Of a DNA stretch of 64,000 bases, positions 8,145 through 17,980 are shown one piece after another. Origin of the DNA: Mesorhizobium sp. 1M-11. Lineage in GTDB: Bacteria > Pseudomonadota > Alphaproteobacteria > Rhizobiales > Rhizobiaceae. The number at the start of each line of letters is the position of its first letter. Position 1 is the stretch's first letter. The DNA lies in NCBI RefSeq assembly GCF_001303895.1, contig NZ_LJSD01000011.1, positions 1-64,000 of the forward strand. Direction: 5' to 3'. The translations under genes and the position numbers were made by a program. Below the pieces are notes generated by a model. It ran no database searches and had not been told where the DNA came from. It saw only the letters and a program-made list of their open reading frames with translations.

Positions 8145-10553
8145 CTAGTGCGCAAGCGACTTTCCGGCATCGTCGACATCGGTTGCAGCCGGCGGGCTGA
8201 CCGGCTCGACCCACTCGATCGGCTCCGGCATCCGGACCAGCGCATGCCGCAGCACTTCGCCAATGCGCGAGACTGGAATGATCTCCATTCCATTCTTCAC
8301 ATTGTCCGGAATTTCGGCCAGATCCTTGGCGTTGTCTTCCGGGATCAGCACCTTCTTGATGCCACCACGCAGCGCAGCCAGCAGCTTCTCCTTCAGGCCG
8401 CCGATCGGCAGAATGCGGCCACGCAAGGTAATCTCACCGGTCATTGCCACATCGGCACGGACCGGAATACCGGTCAGGATCGACACGATGGCTGTGGCCA
8501 TTGCCGCACCCGCGGACGGACCGTCTTTCGGTGTGGCGCCTTCCGGCAGATGCACGTGGATGTCGCGCTTGTCGAAGAGCGGTGGCTCGACGCCGAAATC
8601 CAGCGCCCTGCTGCGGACATAGGAAGCCGCTGCCGAGATCGATTCCTTCATGACGTCGCGCAGGTTGCCGGTGACTGTCATCTTGCCCTTGCCGGGCATC
8701 ATGACCCCTTCGACCGTCAGCAATTCACCGCCGACCTCGGTCCAGGCCAAGCCGGTAACAACACCAACCTGGTCGTCGGACTCCGCGCGGCCGAAACGAT
8801 AGCGCTCGACACCGAGATAATCGGACAGATTGGAGGCGGTGATCTTCACCGACTTCTTCTTCGTCTTCAGGATCTCGGTCACCGCCTTGCGGCCGAGCTT
8901 CATCAGCTCGCGCTCAAGCGAACGCACGCCCGCCTCACGGGTATACGTCTGGATGACAGCGCGAATTGCATCCTCGGAAACCGAGAATTCCTTCGGCTGC
9001 AGAGCATGGTCCCGCACGACCTTCGGCAGCAGGTGCCGCTTGGCGATCTCGACCTTCTCGTCTTCGGTGTAGCCGGCGATACGGATGATCTCCATGCGGT
9101 CCATCAAGGGCGCAGGGATGTTCAGCGTATTGGCCGTCGTAACGAACATCACGCTCGAGAGATCGTATTCGACCTCCAGATAGTGATCCATGAACGTCGC
9201 ATTCTGTTCTGGATCGAGCACCTCGAGCAGCGCCGAAGACGGATCGCCACGGAAATCCTGGCCCATCTTGTCGATTTCATCGAGCAAGAAGAGCGGATTG
9301 GACTTCTTCGCCTTCTTCATCGACTGGATGACCTTGCCGGGCATCGAGCCGATATAGGTGCGGCGATGACCGCGGATCTCGGCCTCGTCACGCACGCCGC
9401 CGAGCGCCATGCGGATGAACTCGCGGCCGGTCGCCTTGGCGATCGACTTGCCGAGCGACGTCTTGCCAACGCCGGGAGGACCGACGAGGCACAGGATCGG
9501 CCCCTTCAGCTTCTTCTGACGGCTCTGCACGGCCAGGTATTCGACAATACGGTCCTTGACCTTGTCGAGGCCATAGTGATCGGTATCGAGTACGTCCTGC
9601 GCGAAATTCAGATCCTGCTTGACCTTGGAGTTCTTGCCCCACGGAATCGACAGGATCCAGTCCAGATAGTTGCGCACGACCGTGGCTTCCGCAGACATCG
9701 GCGACATGGTGCGCAGCTTCTTGAGCTCCGCCTCAGCCTTTTCCCGGGCTTCCTTGGTCAGCTTGGTCTTCTTGATGCGCGCTTCGATCTCGGCGGCCTC
9801 ATCGCGACCGTCCTCACCCTCGCCAAGCTCCTTCTGGATCGCCTTCATCTGCTCGTTGAGGTAGTACTCGCGCTGCGTCTTCTCCATCTGGCGCTTGACG
9901 CGCGAGCGGATGCGCTTCTCCACCTGCAGGACGGAGATCTCGGCCTCCATGAAGCCCATCGCCTTCTCGAGACGCTCCTTGACGGAGAGCGTGGCGAGCA
10001 TTTCCTGCTTCTCAGGAATCTTAATGGCAAGATGTGAGGCGACCGTGTCGGCGAGCTTGGAATAGTCGTCGATCTGGCTGGCCGCGCCAACCACCTCAGG
10101 TGAGATCTTCTTGTTCAGCTTGACGTAGTTCTCGAAGTCCGAAACCACGGAACGCGCCAGCGCCTCGACCTCGACCTCTTCTTCATCCGGCTCGGCCAGA
10201 ACGCTGGCCTTAGCCTCATGGTAGTCGGTACGATCAGTGAAGGTCACGATCTTAGCACGCGCCACACCCTCGACCAGCACCTTCACGGTGCCGTCGGGAA
10301 GCTTCAGCAACTGCAATACGTTGGCGAGCGTGCCGATGTCGTAGATTGCATCGGGCTCGGGATCGTCATCGGCGGCATTCATCTGGGTGGCAAGCAGGAT
10401 CTGCTTTTCCTGACCCATTACCTCCTCGAGCGCCTTGATCGATTTCTCACGCCCAACGAAGAGCGGAACGATCATATGCGGGAACACCACGATGTCGCGA
10501 AGCGGGAGAACCGCAAAGGCGCCGTCGCCGGTAGCCTTGGATATTTTGGCCAT
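8145..10553 (-). CDS. lon: ATP-dependent Lon protease
   Basis: An 802-residue cytoplasmic AAA+ serine protease that degrades misfolded and specific regulatory proteins as a hexamer. Domains in order are: N-terminal substrate-recognition domain ([20 protein letters not shown]), coiled-coil region, AAA+ module with Walker [10 protein letters not shown] near residue 350 and a sensor region, then the Lon protease domain. The catalytic Ser lies in [11 protein letters not shown] and the Lys in [10 protein letters not shown]. Length is normal for the alphaproteobacterial enzyme. clpX lies upstream in the same orientation, separated by its own terminator and a gap of about 270 bases that should hold the lon promoter. 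I looked for a heat-shock promoter there and did not find a convincing one. Confidence 0.98.
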   Translation of the reverse strand: MAKISKATGDGAFAVLPLRDIVVFPHMIVPLFVGREKSIKALEEVMGQEKQILLATQMNAADDDPEPDAIYDIGTLANVLQLLKLPDGTVKVLVEGVARAKIVTFTDRTDYHEAKASVLAEPDEEEVEVEALARSVVSDFENYVKLNKKISPEVVGAASQIDDYSKLADTVASHLAIKIPEKQEMLATLSVKERLEKAMGFMEAEISVLQVEKRIRSRVKRQMEKTQREYYLNEQMKAIQKELGEGEDGRDEAAEIEARIKKTKLTKEAREKAEAELKKLRTMSPMSAEATVVRNYLDWILSIPWGKNSKVKQDLNFAQDVLDTDHYGLDKVKDRIVEYLAVQSRQKKLKGPILCLVGPPGVGKTSLGKSIAKATGREFIRMALGGVRDEAEIRGHRRTYIGSMPGKVIQSMKKAKKSNPLFLLDEIDKMGQDFRGDPSSALLEVLDPEQNATFMDHYLEVEYDLSSVMFVTTANTLNIPAPLMDRMEIIRIAGYTEDEKVEIAKRHLLPKVVRDHALQPKEFSVSEDAIRAVIQTYTREAGVRSLERELMKLGRKAVTEILKTKKKSVKITASNLSDYLGVERYRFGRAESDDQVGVVTGLAWTEVGGELLTVEGVMMPGKGKMTVTGNLRDVMKESISAAASYVRSRALDFGVEPPLFDKRDIHVHLPEGATPKDGPSAGAAMATAIVSILTGIPVRADVAMTGEITLRGRILPIGGLKEKLLAALRGGIKKVLIPEDNAKDLAEIPDNVKNGMEIIPVSRIGEVLRHALVRMPEPIEWVEPVSPPAATDVDDAGKSLAH

Positions 10554-10777
10554 TGTCCAACCTTTCCTTCGCGATCGCCCTTAGCCAATCGCGAATCTCA
10601 TATTAACGACCGCGGACCATTCCGCCTACCACCGATTGTGACGGGAGTTTTGCAGCACAGAATTGGCGCGCAGCCTTCGGTGGTTAAGTGGATAAGGTGC
10701 AGGCAAAGATCAAGGCCCTTTGGCACCTGCCTTTAGTGCTAGGGCCTATAGTCCGCCATCCCTCTATCCAGAAAAGG

Positions 10778-10802
10778 AAAACGGCGCCAAACGGCGCCGT
10801 TT
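10778..10802 (-). terminator. clpX terminator
   Basis: On the minus strand AAACGGCGCC-GTTT-GGCGCCGTTTT: a perfect GC-rich stem ending in a T-run, about 20 bases past the clpX stop. Confidence 0.85.
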
Positions 10803-10822
10803 CAAGCTTTAGAAAAGGCCCA

Positions 10823-12097
10823 TCAGGCGCTGACGTTGCCCTTCTTTTCCTTCTGCTCGGAATAGATGTAGAGCGGCCGGGCATTGCCCGAAACCACCTC
10901 TTCCGAGATCACAACTTCGCGGACGCCTTCGAGAGCCGGCAGCTCGAACATGGTGTCGAGCAATATGGCTTCCATGATCGAACGTAGACCACGTGCGCCG
11001 GTCTTGCGCTCGATGGCGCGTTTGGCGATCGCCGAGAGCGCGTTCTCGTGGAAGGTCAGATCCACGCTCTCCATCTCGAACAGGCGCTGATACTGCTTGA
11101 CCAGCGCATTCTTCGGCTCAGTCAGGATCTGGATCAGCGCCGGTTCGTCGAGATCCTCGAGCGTTGCCAGCACCGGCAAACGACCGACGAATTCCGGGAT
11201 CAGGCCGAACTTCAGCAAATCCTCAGGCTCGACCTGGCGGAACAGATCGCCCGTGCGGCGATCTTCCGGCGAGGCCACCGTCGCGCCGAAGCCGATCGAG
11301 GTCTTGCGGCCACGGTCGGAAATGATCTTGTCCAGCCCGGCAAACGCGCCACCGCAGATGAACAGGATGTTGGCGGTGTCGACCTGCAGGAATTCCTGCT
11401 GCGGATGCTTGCGGCCACCCTGCGGCGGCACCGAGGCAACCGTGCCTTCCATGATCTTCAGCAGCGCCTGCTGGACACCCTCGCCCGACACGTCGCGGGT
11501 GATCGAGGGGTTGTCCGACTTGCGGCTGATCTTGTCGATCTCGTCAATGTAGACGATGCCACGCTGGGCGCGCTCGACATTGTAGTCGGCCGACTGCAGC
11601 AGCTTCAGGATGATGTTCTCGACATCCTCGCCGACATACCCCGCCTCGGTCAGCGTCGTAGCATCGGCCATGGTGAAGGGAACGTCGATGATGCGGGCGA
11701 GGGTCTGGGCAAGCAACGTCTTGCCGCAACCGGTCGGGCCGATCAAAAGGATATTCGACTTCGCCAGCTCGACGTCGTTGTTCTTCCCGGCATGCGCGAG
11801 GCGCTTGTAGTGGTTGTGGACAGCCACCGACAGCACGCGCTTGGCGTAAGGCTGACCGATGACGTAGTCGTCCAGCACTTTCAGGATTTCCTGCGGTGTC
11901 GGCACGCCTTCGCGCGACTTCACCATCGAGGTCTTGTTCTCCTCGCGGATGATGTCCATGCACAATTCGACGCATTCGTCGCAGATGAACACCGTCGGCC
12001 CGGCAATCAGCTTGCGCACCTCGTGCTGGCTCTTGCCACAGAAGGAGCAATACAGGGTGTTCTTGGAGTCACCGCCGCTGTTGCTGACCTTACTCAT
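10823..12097 (-). CDS. clpX: ATP-dependent Clp protease ATPase subunit ClpX
   Basis: A 424-residue AAA+ unfoldase that feeds substrates into ClpP. An N-terminal C4 zinc-binding domain (Cys17, Cys20, Cys39, Cys42: CSFCGK and CDECVELC) is followed by the AAA+ core with Walker A GPTGCGKT (120-127), Walker [10 protein letters not shown], and a ClpP-contacting IGF-type loop (TSIGFGAT). I chose the ATG at 12097 ([10 protein letters not shown]) rather than the in-frame ATG at 12145. It gives the canonical N-terminus and length and has a GGAC/TGGGA-rich upstream region. clpP lies upstream on the same strand with about 300 bases between, so clpX may have its own promoter. In alphaproteobacteria ClpXP degrades cell-cycle regulators. 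Confidence 0.98.
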   Translation of the reverse strand: MSKVSNSGGDSKNTLYCSFCGKSQHEVRKLIAGPTVFICDECVELCMDIIREENKTSMVKSREGVPTPQEILKVLDDYVIGQPYAKRVLSVAVHNHYKRLAHAGKNNDVELAKSNILLIGPTGCGKTLLAQTLARIIDVPFTMADATTLTEAGYVGEDVENIILKLLQSADYNVERAQRGIVYIDEIDKISRKSDNPSITRDVSGEGVQQALLKIMEGTVASVPPQGGRKHPQQEFLQVDTANILFICGGAFAGLDKIISDRGRKTSIGFGATVASPEDRRTGDLFRQVEPEDLLKFGLIPEFVGRLPVLATLEDLDEPALIQILTEPKNALVKQYQRLFEMESVDLTFHENALSAIAKRAIERKTGARGLRSIMEAILLDTMFELPALEGVREVVISEEVVSGNARPLYIYSEQKEKKGNVSA

Positions 12098-12400
12098 CGT
12101 CCCAGTCCTTTCATGGGCACCCGCCGATGGTTTGGCGTTTGGCACACTTACTTATCTATCGCGGGAATCCGCGCCGGCCAGTGGTCTGGCTCCTGCAACG
12201 CATTCCGTACGAAACACAAATCAGAAAACGTGGCAATGATTCCCGCAGCCCCACGGAAAGCTAAGCCGCCGAAAATCAACATAGCCTTAACGTAGGCAAT
12301 CGTCGCCGTCGAGGAAACAGCCAATTGTGGCTGAAATGCCGCAAACCACACCAAAAGCGTGGTCTGGCGCCGACAACTGACAATTTAGTTTGGCCCAATA
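12098..12400. other. 303-base intergenic gap between clpP and clpX
   Basis: No gene-like frame with recognisable content. The gap presumably contains clpX promoter sequences and the clpP end. I saw no strong hairpin with a T-run here. Confidence 0.4.
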
Positions 12401-13030
<630 letters not shown>

Positions 13031-13269
13031 AGATGGTCCCTTGCCTGGATGGGAGATCCGCGCCGGATGGGCGGAATCGATACTGACGGTCGTTTCCGTA
13101 GATAGGATGCCGGCTCACCCTAGCGCAAGACCGCAGCGCCTAGCCATCCGGTCAGCGCATTTTCCGACACATCCCCCGTTAACGAATTTTAAAGAATTCG
13201 CTTTTCCGGCCATCAGTGTCCGCTAGAGTTGAACCGAGCGGCGTCAGTTCGCGTAAAAAGGGGTGGCAT

Positions 13270-13860
13270 ATGTTGAAGAAGCAGCTTTCGCTGGCCGTGT
13301 CCGCGCTGATCATGCTCGGCACCGCTTCCGAAACAGTGGCGGGTGGCCGCGCGGTCGAATGCTACGAACCGTACCGGACCCGCCCGGTCTACGACACGAT
13401 CTATGGAGAAGAGCAGGTCAGCCCTGGCTACAGCCGGGTGGTGAGGACCCCTCCGATCTACGGCACGCGCCAGCGCGCCGTGCTGATCCGGCCGGAACGC
13501 GTCAGCTATGAAGTGATCCCGGCGGTGGTCGATACCAGATATCGGACCATACAGGTCTCAGATGGCGGCTACGGCTGGGAGTGGCGCTGGATCAACGGCC
13601 GCCGCGTGCTGTGCAAGATCAAATACAAGCCGCGCTACGAAAGGGTGGCCGAAACCGTCGTGATCCAGCCGGAATCCCGCCGCCGCGTCGTCATCCCTGC
13701 GGAATATGGGTACGAGACCGAGCAGGTCGTCATCCAGCCAGGATCCGAGCGCGTCCTGGAGGTACCGCCGAGCTATCGACAGGTCGCGCGCCGCGTGATG
13801 GTCTCTGAAGGTCAGACCGGCTGGCGCCGCGTGCACATTCCACGGCACTGCCAATACTGA
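13270..13860 (+). CDS. Secreted repeat protein of unknown function
   Basis: A 196-residue protein with a signal peptide (MLKKQLSLAVSALIMLGTAS, cleavage probably near TVAGG). The start at 13270 was chosen because it opens the signal peptide; a longer frame from 13216 would bury it. The mature part is made of imperfect units of about 20-25 residues built on P-x-Y...[QR]-x-V-[VL]-I-[QR]-P-E...V-I-P: for example PPIYGTRQRAVLIRPE, KPRYERVAETVVIQPE and YGYETEQVVIQPGSERV. Two unit blocks end in GWEWR/GWRRV. Three cysteines remain. I recognise no named domain. The alternation of beta-prone and Arg/Pro/Tyr-rich stretches suggests an extended beta surface or envelope-binding protein (inference). Confidence 0.85.
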   Translation: MLKKQLSLAVSALIMLGTASETVAGGRAVECYEPYRTRPVYDTIYGEEQVSPGYSRVVRTPPIYGTRQRAVLIRPERVSYEVIPAVVDTRYRTIQVSDGGYGWEWRWINGRRVLCKIKYKPRYERVAETVVIQPESRRRVVIPAEYGYETEQVVIQPGSERVLEVPPSYRQVARRVMVSEGQTGWRRVHIPRHCQY

Positions 13861-13926
13861 TAGGCAGCTTGCCGACAAGCTGGGGCATTTGCTCCGGCTT
13901 GTCGGCAGCCAAGTGAATGGCCGCGC

Positions 13927-14625
13927 TCAAACCAGCCAACGGAACGCGCGGCGCAGGAACGCCTGCCCGTCCCGCGTTATCGGGTCGCCATGAGCCATCA
14001 ACACGTTCTCCGCAGGCCAGGCCAGGATTTTCTGAATTGAGGCACGTGCCGCCCGCTTGTCCGTGAATGCGATCCGAAATTTGCGGGGCACGGACGCCTC
14101 GGCTCCGATCATCAGATCAAGCCCCGCCACGACTGCGCGCCAGCCAGAGAACCAGCCGGGTTTGAATTGCTGGATCAGATCGCAGAAGAGAGCGGTACGG
14201 CTCGCCAGGTGAAAAAACACGACTTCGGTTGTGATGAGATTTCCGCCAATGACGACTTGCTTCACATCCGTGTTCCAGACTGGCTGGCCGATGTCAGCGA
14301 GGTCACCGTCGAACAGGATATCAGGTCGTTTCTCGCGCAACCCAGGCGGGGCATAAGTCTTCGCTTGCGGAAAGGCGCGCTGCCAGTCACCAAGAGACAG
14401 GTGATGCAGCGAATTGGGTGGGATAAGATAACCTACCTCGCCCAATGCGCTGACCGAGGCATGCAATTCAGCGGTAAGGGCAATCGGCGACCAGATGAAC
14501 AGCTGGTTCCCGAACAGACGAATGACAGCTTGGCGCGTCGGATAGTGAAAACCGGCCGTGGCTGTTATCGTCGGGCCCTCGGCAAGCCAGATTTCAGGCC
14601 CGAACTGCGTCAGGATGGAAGCCAC
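13927..14625 (-). CDS. DUF4336 domain protein (metallo-beta-lactamase-fold-like)
   Basis: A 232-residue protein matching the DUF4336 pattern: opening with FGPEIWLAEGP, a FHYPTRQAVIRL strand, IAPTNS-type segment LIPPNSLHHLSLGDWQRAFP, then ADIGQPVWNTDVKQVV and the closing VLMAHGDPI. The family resembles a metallo-beta-lactamase fold with reduced metal ligands. HHLSLGDW and the final HGDP are the histidine-bearing spots still visible. The reaction is unknown. It is divergent from a TetR regulator with only 49 AT-rich bases between, an arrangement typical of a repressor controlling its neighbour. No signal peptide. Confidence 0.85.
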   Translation of the reverse strand: MASILTQFGPEIWLAEGPTITATAGFHYPTRQAVIRLFGNQLFIWSPIALTAELHASVSALGEVGYLIPPNSLHHLSLGDWQRAFPQAKTYAPPGLREKRPDILFDGDLADIGQPVWNTDVKQVVIGGNLITTEVVFFHLASRTALFCDLIQQFKPGWFSGWRAVVAGLDLMIGAEASVPRKFRIAFTDKRAARASIQKILAWPAENVLMAHGDPITRDGQAFLRRAFRWLV

Positions 14626-14638
14626 GACATCACCAATA

Positions 14639-14670
14639 TTTACAGATGAGTAAATTTACACATATGTATA
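14639..14670. promoter_or_regulatory. Putative TetR operator and overlapping divergent promoters
   Basis: Within the 49-base gap between the DUF4336 gene and the TetR gene lie a perfect 10-base palindrome GTAAATTTAC (14650-14659), a perfect 8-base palindrome ACATATGT (14659-14666), and TTTACA repeated 16 bases apart (14639 and 14655). Such a palindromic, AT-rich spot directly between regulator and target is the expected TetR site. Assignment is by position and symmetry only. Confidence 0.5.
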
Positions 14671-14674
14671 AAAA

Positions 14675-15250
14675 ATGCCAAGCTTGAAGCGCACGGAGCG
14701 ATCCAGAAATCTGATCCTCGACGCAGCCGACAGAGCGTTCCGGGAATTTGGGTTTGAAAACACCTCGGTCGAGGATATCGCCGGGCGCGCCGGTTTGACC
14801 CGCAAGACCGTCTACAATCTATTCGGCTCGAAGGAGGACATCGCCTTCAGCCTCATCGCTCGCGTAGAGGCCAACGATGCCGGCTACCGCGAGCTGATGA
14901 CGCGCAACATGAACGTCACCGAATTGCTGGAGCAGGTTCTGACGGACAGCGCGGACTGGTGCATGACCAATCCATCACTGGCACGCCTGGCGCTTGCGCC
15001 TTCCCTACGACCGTCCCTGGAGCCACCGTCCGAACGCCCCTCTTTTCAGGGGCTCGTCCGGGATATTCTTGCTCTTGGACAGCAGCAGGGCCTTGTCCGC
15101 AAGGACGAGGGAGCAAACTACATGGCGCTGGTCCTGCTTGGGATCTATGGCCAGGCGATGCTGAACTCCCTTGCGGGAGACGCGTTCGATCACAGTCAGG
15201 TGCGCCGACTTATCCGTATCGTCGTCGAGGGCATCGGCGAACAATCGTAG
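14675..15250 (+). CDS. TetR/AcrR family transcriptional regulator
   Basis: A 191-residue repressor-type protein. Residues 5-60 form the helix-turn-helix DNA-binding domain: ILDAADRAFREFGFENTSVE, IAGRAGLTRKTVYNLF (recognition helix) and GSKEDI. The remainder is the variable, helical ligand-binding and dimerisation domain; its inducer cannot be read from sequence. Length is normal. It is divergent from the DUF4336 gene across a palindromic gap, so it probably represses that gene and itself. Downstream, 295 bases separate it from an SDR gene on the same strand, which may or may not be part of its regulon. Confidence 0.93.
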   Translation: MPSLKRTERSRNLILDAADRAFREFGFENTSVEDIAGRAGLTRKTVYNLFGSKEDIAFSLIARVEANDAGYRELMTRNMNVTELLEQVLTDSADWCMTNPSLARLALAPSLRPSLEPPSERPSFQGLVRDILALGQQQGLVRKDEGANYMALVLLGIYGQAMLNSLAGDAFDHSQVRRLIRIVVEGIGEQS

Positions 15251-15545
15251 GCCCGCACCCGCGCTTGACGGTCAAGGACGGCTGCGGTAGCCGTCTACCT
15301 GCAGTCGCCTGTACAGCTCTGCCGTAGGCGTTACCGTCATCCAACGCGCCTTATCGAGAAGGTCCCGGCTGGGAGATCTCGATCACGAAGGCGCAACGGT
15401 ATGTCCATTTTTCCTGCTCAGCGGCTGCTGGTCCGCTCGACACACTGCCTTGGCAAGCGCGCTCTTGCCAGGATGCATGCTGTCCTGCCGCTCACAGCCA
15501 GGCCCCCGTCCGCCTTTCTCAACGAGCACCTGAAAGGCAAAACCC

Positions 15546-16301
15546 ATGAAAATGACTGGCAACACAATCCCCGTCACCGGCGGCACCAGCGGTATCGGCC
15601 GCGCGTTGGCCGAGGCTTTCCACACGCGCGGCAACCGCGTCATCATCACAGGGCGGCGGCAGTCGCTGCTTGATGAAATCACGGCAGGCCGGCCTGATTT
15701 GTTCGGCATGTCGCTCGATGTCACCGACCAAGCTTCGCTCTCTCGCCTCACCACTGACATCCGGGCCTATTTCCCCGACCTCAACATGCTCATCGCCAAT
15801 GCCGGCATTTCGCGTGCGGAAGATATGACCGCCGACAACTGGGATGCCTCAGATGCCGAGGCGATCATCGAGACCAACATCCTGGGCATCTTGCGTGTGA
15901 CAGCGGCGCTGCTGCCGACGTTGAAGGGGCAAACCAACGCGACGATCGTAGCTACCAGTTCGAACCTTGCCTTCGTGCCTCGGGCCGACTTCCCTGCCTA
16001 TTGTGCCAGCAAGGCATTCCTGCACTCCTGGTTGCAATCGCTGCGGCATCAGCTCCGCAATGTGCCTGTGGAAGTGCTCGAACTCGCGCCGCCCTATGTG
16101 CAAACGCAACTTACGGGCGCCCGGCAAGCAACCGATCCGCGCGCCACGCCCGTCGATGTCTATGTCTCGGAGGTGATGCATCTGCTGGAACAGGAGGAGC
16201 ATCCCAGAGGTGAAGTGCTGGTCGAACGCGACCGCGCGCGGCGGTGGGCCGAACGCGATGGCCTCTACGAAGCAACCTTCGCAGCCATGAATCCCACTTA
16301 A
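15546..16301 (+). CDS. Short-chain dehydrogenase/reductase (DltE-like)
   Basis: A 251-residue NAD(P)-dependent oxidoreductase. The cofactor loop TGGTSGIGRALA (residues 12-23), NAG motif (LIANAGIS), and catalytic Ser-Tyr-Lys (Ser in VATSSN, then YCASK) are all present, so it should be active. GRRQ after the second strand suggests NADP preference. The first motif reads PVTGGTSGIG, with Pro where most have a hydrophobic residue, a mild oddity. Start ATG at 15546; 15552 is also possible. The substrate is unknown. It is convergent with the FAD oxidase gene, with hairpin 16359-16399 between. Confidence 0.92.
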   Translation: MKMTGNTIPVTGGTSGIGRALAEAFHTRGNRVIITGRRQSLLDEITAGRPDLFGMSLDVTDQASLSRLTTDIRAYFPDLNMLIANAGISRAEDMTADNWDASDAEAIIETNILGILRVTAALLPTLKGQTNATIVATSSNLAFVPRADFPAYCASKAFLHSWLQSLRHQLRNVPVEVLELAPPYVQTQLTGARQATDPRATPVDVYVSEVMHLLEQEEHPRGEVLVERDRARRWAERDGLYEATFAAMNPT

Positions 16302-16358
16302 ACAGCGGGACGGTGCGAGGTACCTTCTCGCCTGACGCCAAGAGCGGGAAGAATGCTG

Positions 16359-16399
16359 ATCGACATACAGCCGGGCCGTTGGTCCGGCTTGTTGTCGAT
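16359..16399. terminator. Hairpin between convergent SDR and oxidase genes
   Basis: Long interrupted stem: ATCGACA...GCCGG loop CCGGC...TGTCGAT. It is placed between two converging stop codons. There is no long T-run, so it may be a weak or Rho-assisted terminator. Confidence 0.5.
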
Positions 16400-16478
16400 T
16401 ACCACTCGTGCGCCGCTGCGCCGACCAGCGCCCATCCAACGGTTGCAGGCGCGAGAAAGGCAGGCCGCAAAGTAATGT

Positions 16479-17582
16479 TCACATTTGTTCAGCTCTTAGC
16501 CAGCGCTTCAGCGCTCCGATGTCGCCATCGCCCACCGCACGGGCGACGCGCCGGCCAACTGCTGCACCGAACTTGTAGCCGTGACCGGAACAGGCCGAAA
16601 CAATCAGGCATTTGCCTTTTTCGCGCGCCAGGAATTTCTCGTCGGCGGTGAAGGTGTAGGCGCAGGTCACGACGTCGGTGACCCGGTATTCCTTGGTGCG
16701 GGCGATCGGCGGCGAAAACCGATCGCGGATCTGTTCGCCCTCCCCCGGTATCGGCACCCGGTTCCGGTCAGCATCGTCGGTCGGCACCTTGTGCAGACCC
16801 GAGCCGAACTTCATACCGGCACCGCGCGTCGGCGGAATCATGTAGCCGTCGGTCTTGCCGCCGACATCGAGGATGATGGGCGCGGCTTCCCAGGCAGCTC
16901 GAAGGTCGGCAGGCGGTTCCACATAAGCGAGCGCGGTGCGATAAGTCTTCAACTCATCGCCCAGTTCCGGAAACAGCTTCAGAACCCAGGCTCCGGCGGT
17001 GACGATCACGCGGTCTGCATGCAGGTTCTCGCCATTGGCGAGCGTCACCCGTCCGGCTTCGGCGTCCACCGCGACCACCTTGGAATTTTCGCACACATCA
17101 GCGCCGTGCGCACGCAGCCACTTCGCCAGCCCCGCCGCGATCTTGCGGCAATGCAGCGCGCCACCGTCCGGTGAAAAATAGGCATAACGAAAGGTGCCGG
17201 CTTTCAGGAAGGGCCAGCGCTCAACCGCAGCGTCGGGCGTCAGAAGTTCGATCGGCCAGCCGCCAGCCTCCATGCCTTCCCGATATTCTTCCGCCTCGTC
17301 GCCCGGTTCACGCGAGACACACAGGAAACCGCGATGATCGAGATGGTCTTCGCCGACGTCGCTCCACAATTCTTCCCAGGCGGCGTAGGCCTCGCTGATC
17401 AGTTGGCCATAACCTGTGTCCGCACGATAGGCGCGACGAATGATGCGATGATGATCTCCCGAAGCAGCCAACGGATTAGGAATAGGCCCTTGTTCCATAA
17501 GGATGACGCTGTGCCCGGCCTTGATCAGCGACCATGCTGTGGAGAGGCCGGCAATGCCGGCGCCGACGACGATGACGTTCAT
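16479..17582 (-). CDS. FAD-dependent oxidoreductase, monomeric sarcosine oxidase/DAO type
   Basis: A 367-residue flavoenzyme that should oxidise a secondary amine or N-methyl amino acid, passing electrons to oxygen. The N-terminal Rossmann dinucleotide fold VVGAGIAGLSTAWSL (residues 4-18) is followed by MEQ, and the GD-type segment near the C-terminus (SACSGHGYKFGAAVG) is the family's flavin-binding end. Cys307 in TCAYTFTADEKF aligns by motif with the cysteine that binds FAD covalently in monomeric sarcosine oxidase (known for that family), so covalent flavin is likely. Substrate specificity cannot be set. It diverges from the barstar-P450 pair. Confidence 0.9.
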   Translation of the reverse strand: MNVIVVGAGIAGLSTAWSLIKAGHSVILMEQGPIPNPLAASGDHHRIIRRAYRADTGYGQLISEAYAAWEELWSDVGEDHLDHRGFLCVSREPGDEAEEYREGMEAGGWPIELLTPDAAVERWPFLKAGTFRYAYFSPDGGALHCRKIAAGLAKWLRAHGADVCENSKVVAVDAEAGRVTLANGENLHADRVIVTAGAWVLKLFPELGDELKTYRTALAYVEPPADLRAAWEAAPIILDVGGKTDGYMIPPTRGAGMKFGSGLHKVPTDDADRNRVPIPGEGEQIRDRFSPPIARTKEYRVTDVVTCAYTFTADEKFLAREKGKCLIVSACSGHGYKFGAAVGRRVARAVGDGDIGALKRWLRAEQM

Positions 17583-17641
17583 ATTGGCAACAGTCCTCTC
17601 ATGCGGGAAGGTAATATCAGTTCACAACCCCGGGGCGTTTC

Positions 17642-17971
17642 TTGCAACATCGTCTTGTCCGCATCGACTGTTCCGAAATCACCGATTTGCACGGTCTTTT
17701 TGCCGAAACCTTTGGCTTCCCAGATTTTTACGGCCGCAACTGGGATGCCTGGATCGATTGCATGTCGCATCTGGACGAACCAGATGCTGGCCTTTCGACC
17801 ATCCATGTGGAAAAAGGCGGCATCGTCGTCATTCAGTTGGAGCAGGCTGAGGCGCTCAAACGCAGCCAACCGGATTTGCTCGTTGCCTTGTGCGAAAGCG
17901 CGGCCTTCGTGAACTGGCGACGCATTGAGGCCGGCGGTGATCCGATACTGTGCCTTTCCTTTGCAAGCTGA
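17642..17971 (+). CDS. Barstar-family (ribonuclease inhibitor-like) protein
   Basis: A 109-residue protein with the barstar core: first strand and helix RLVRIDCSEITDLHGLFAET, then FGFPDFYGRNWDAWIDCM, the segment that in barstar binds the barnase active site. The frame closes at a stop at 17612-17614 and contains no ATG or GTG before the domain begins, so TTG at 17642 must be the start. That is unusual. No barnase/RNase partner is encoded nearby. Such solitary barstar proteins are widespread and may inhibit exogenous or remote RNases (inference). The P450 gene begins nine bases after its stop, so the two are probably cotranscribed. Confidence 0.85.
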   Translation: MQHRLVRIDCSEITDLHGLFAETFGFPDFYGRNWDAWIDCMSHLDEPDAGLSTIHVEKGGIVVIQLEQAEALKRSQPDLLVALCESAAFVNWRRIEAGGDPILCLSFAS

Positions 17972-17980
17972 GACAGACTT

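Noticed and set aside
8019-10037. Long plus-strand frame opposite lon
   Set aside because: Mirror of a high-GC codon pattern. Lon on the other strand is full length with all motifs.
10560-10720. Possible heat-shock promoter before lon
   Set aside because: A CTTGAT and a CTTAT are present on the minus strand, but their spacing is too short for a convincing RpoH site.
11048-12295. Long plus-strand frame opposite clpX
   Set aside because: Antisense shadow of clpX; no recognisable content.
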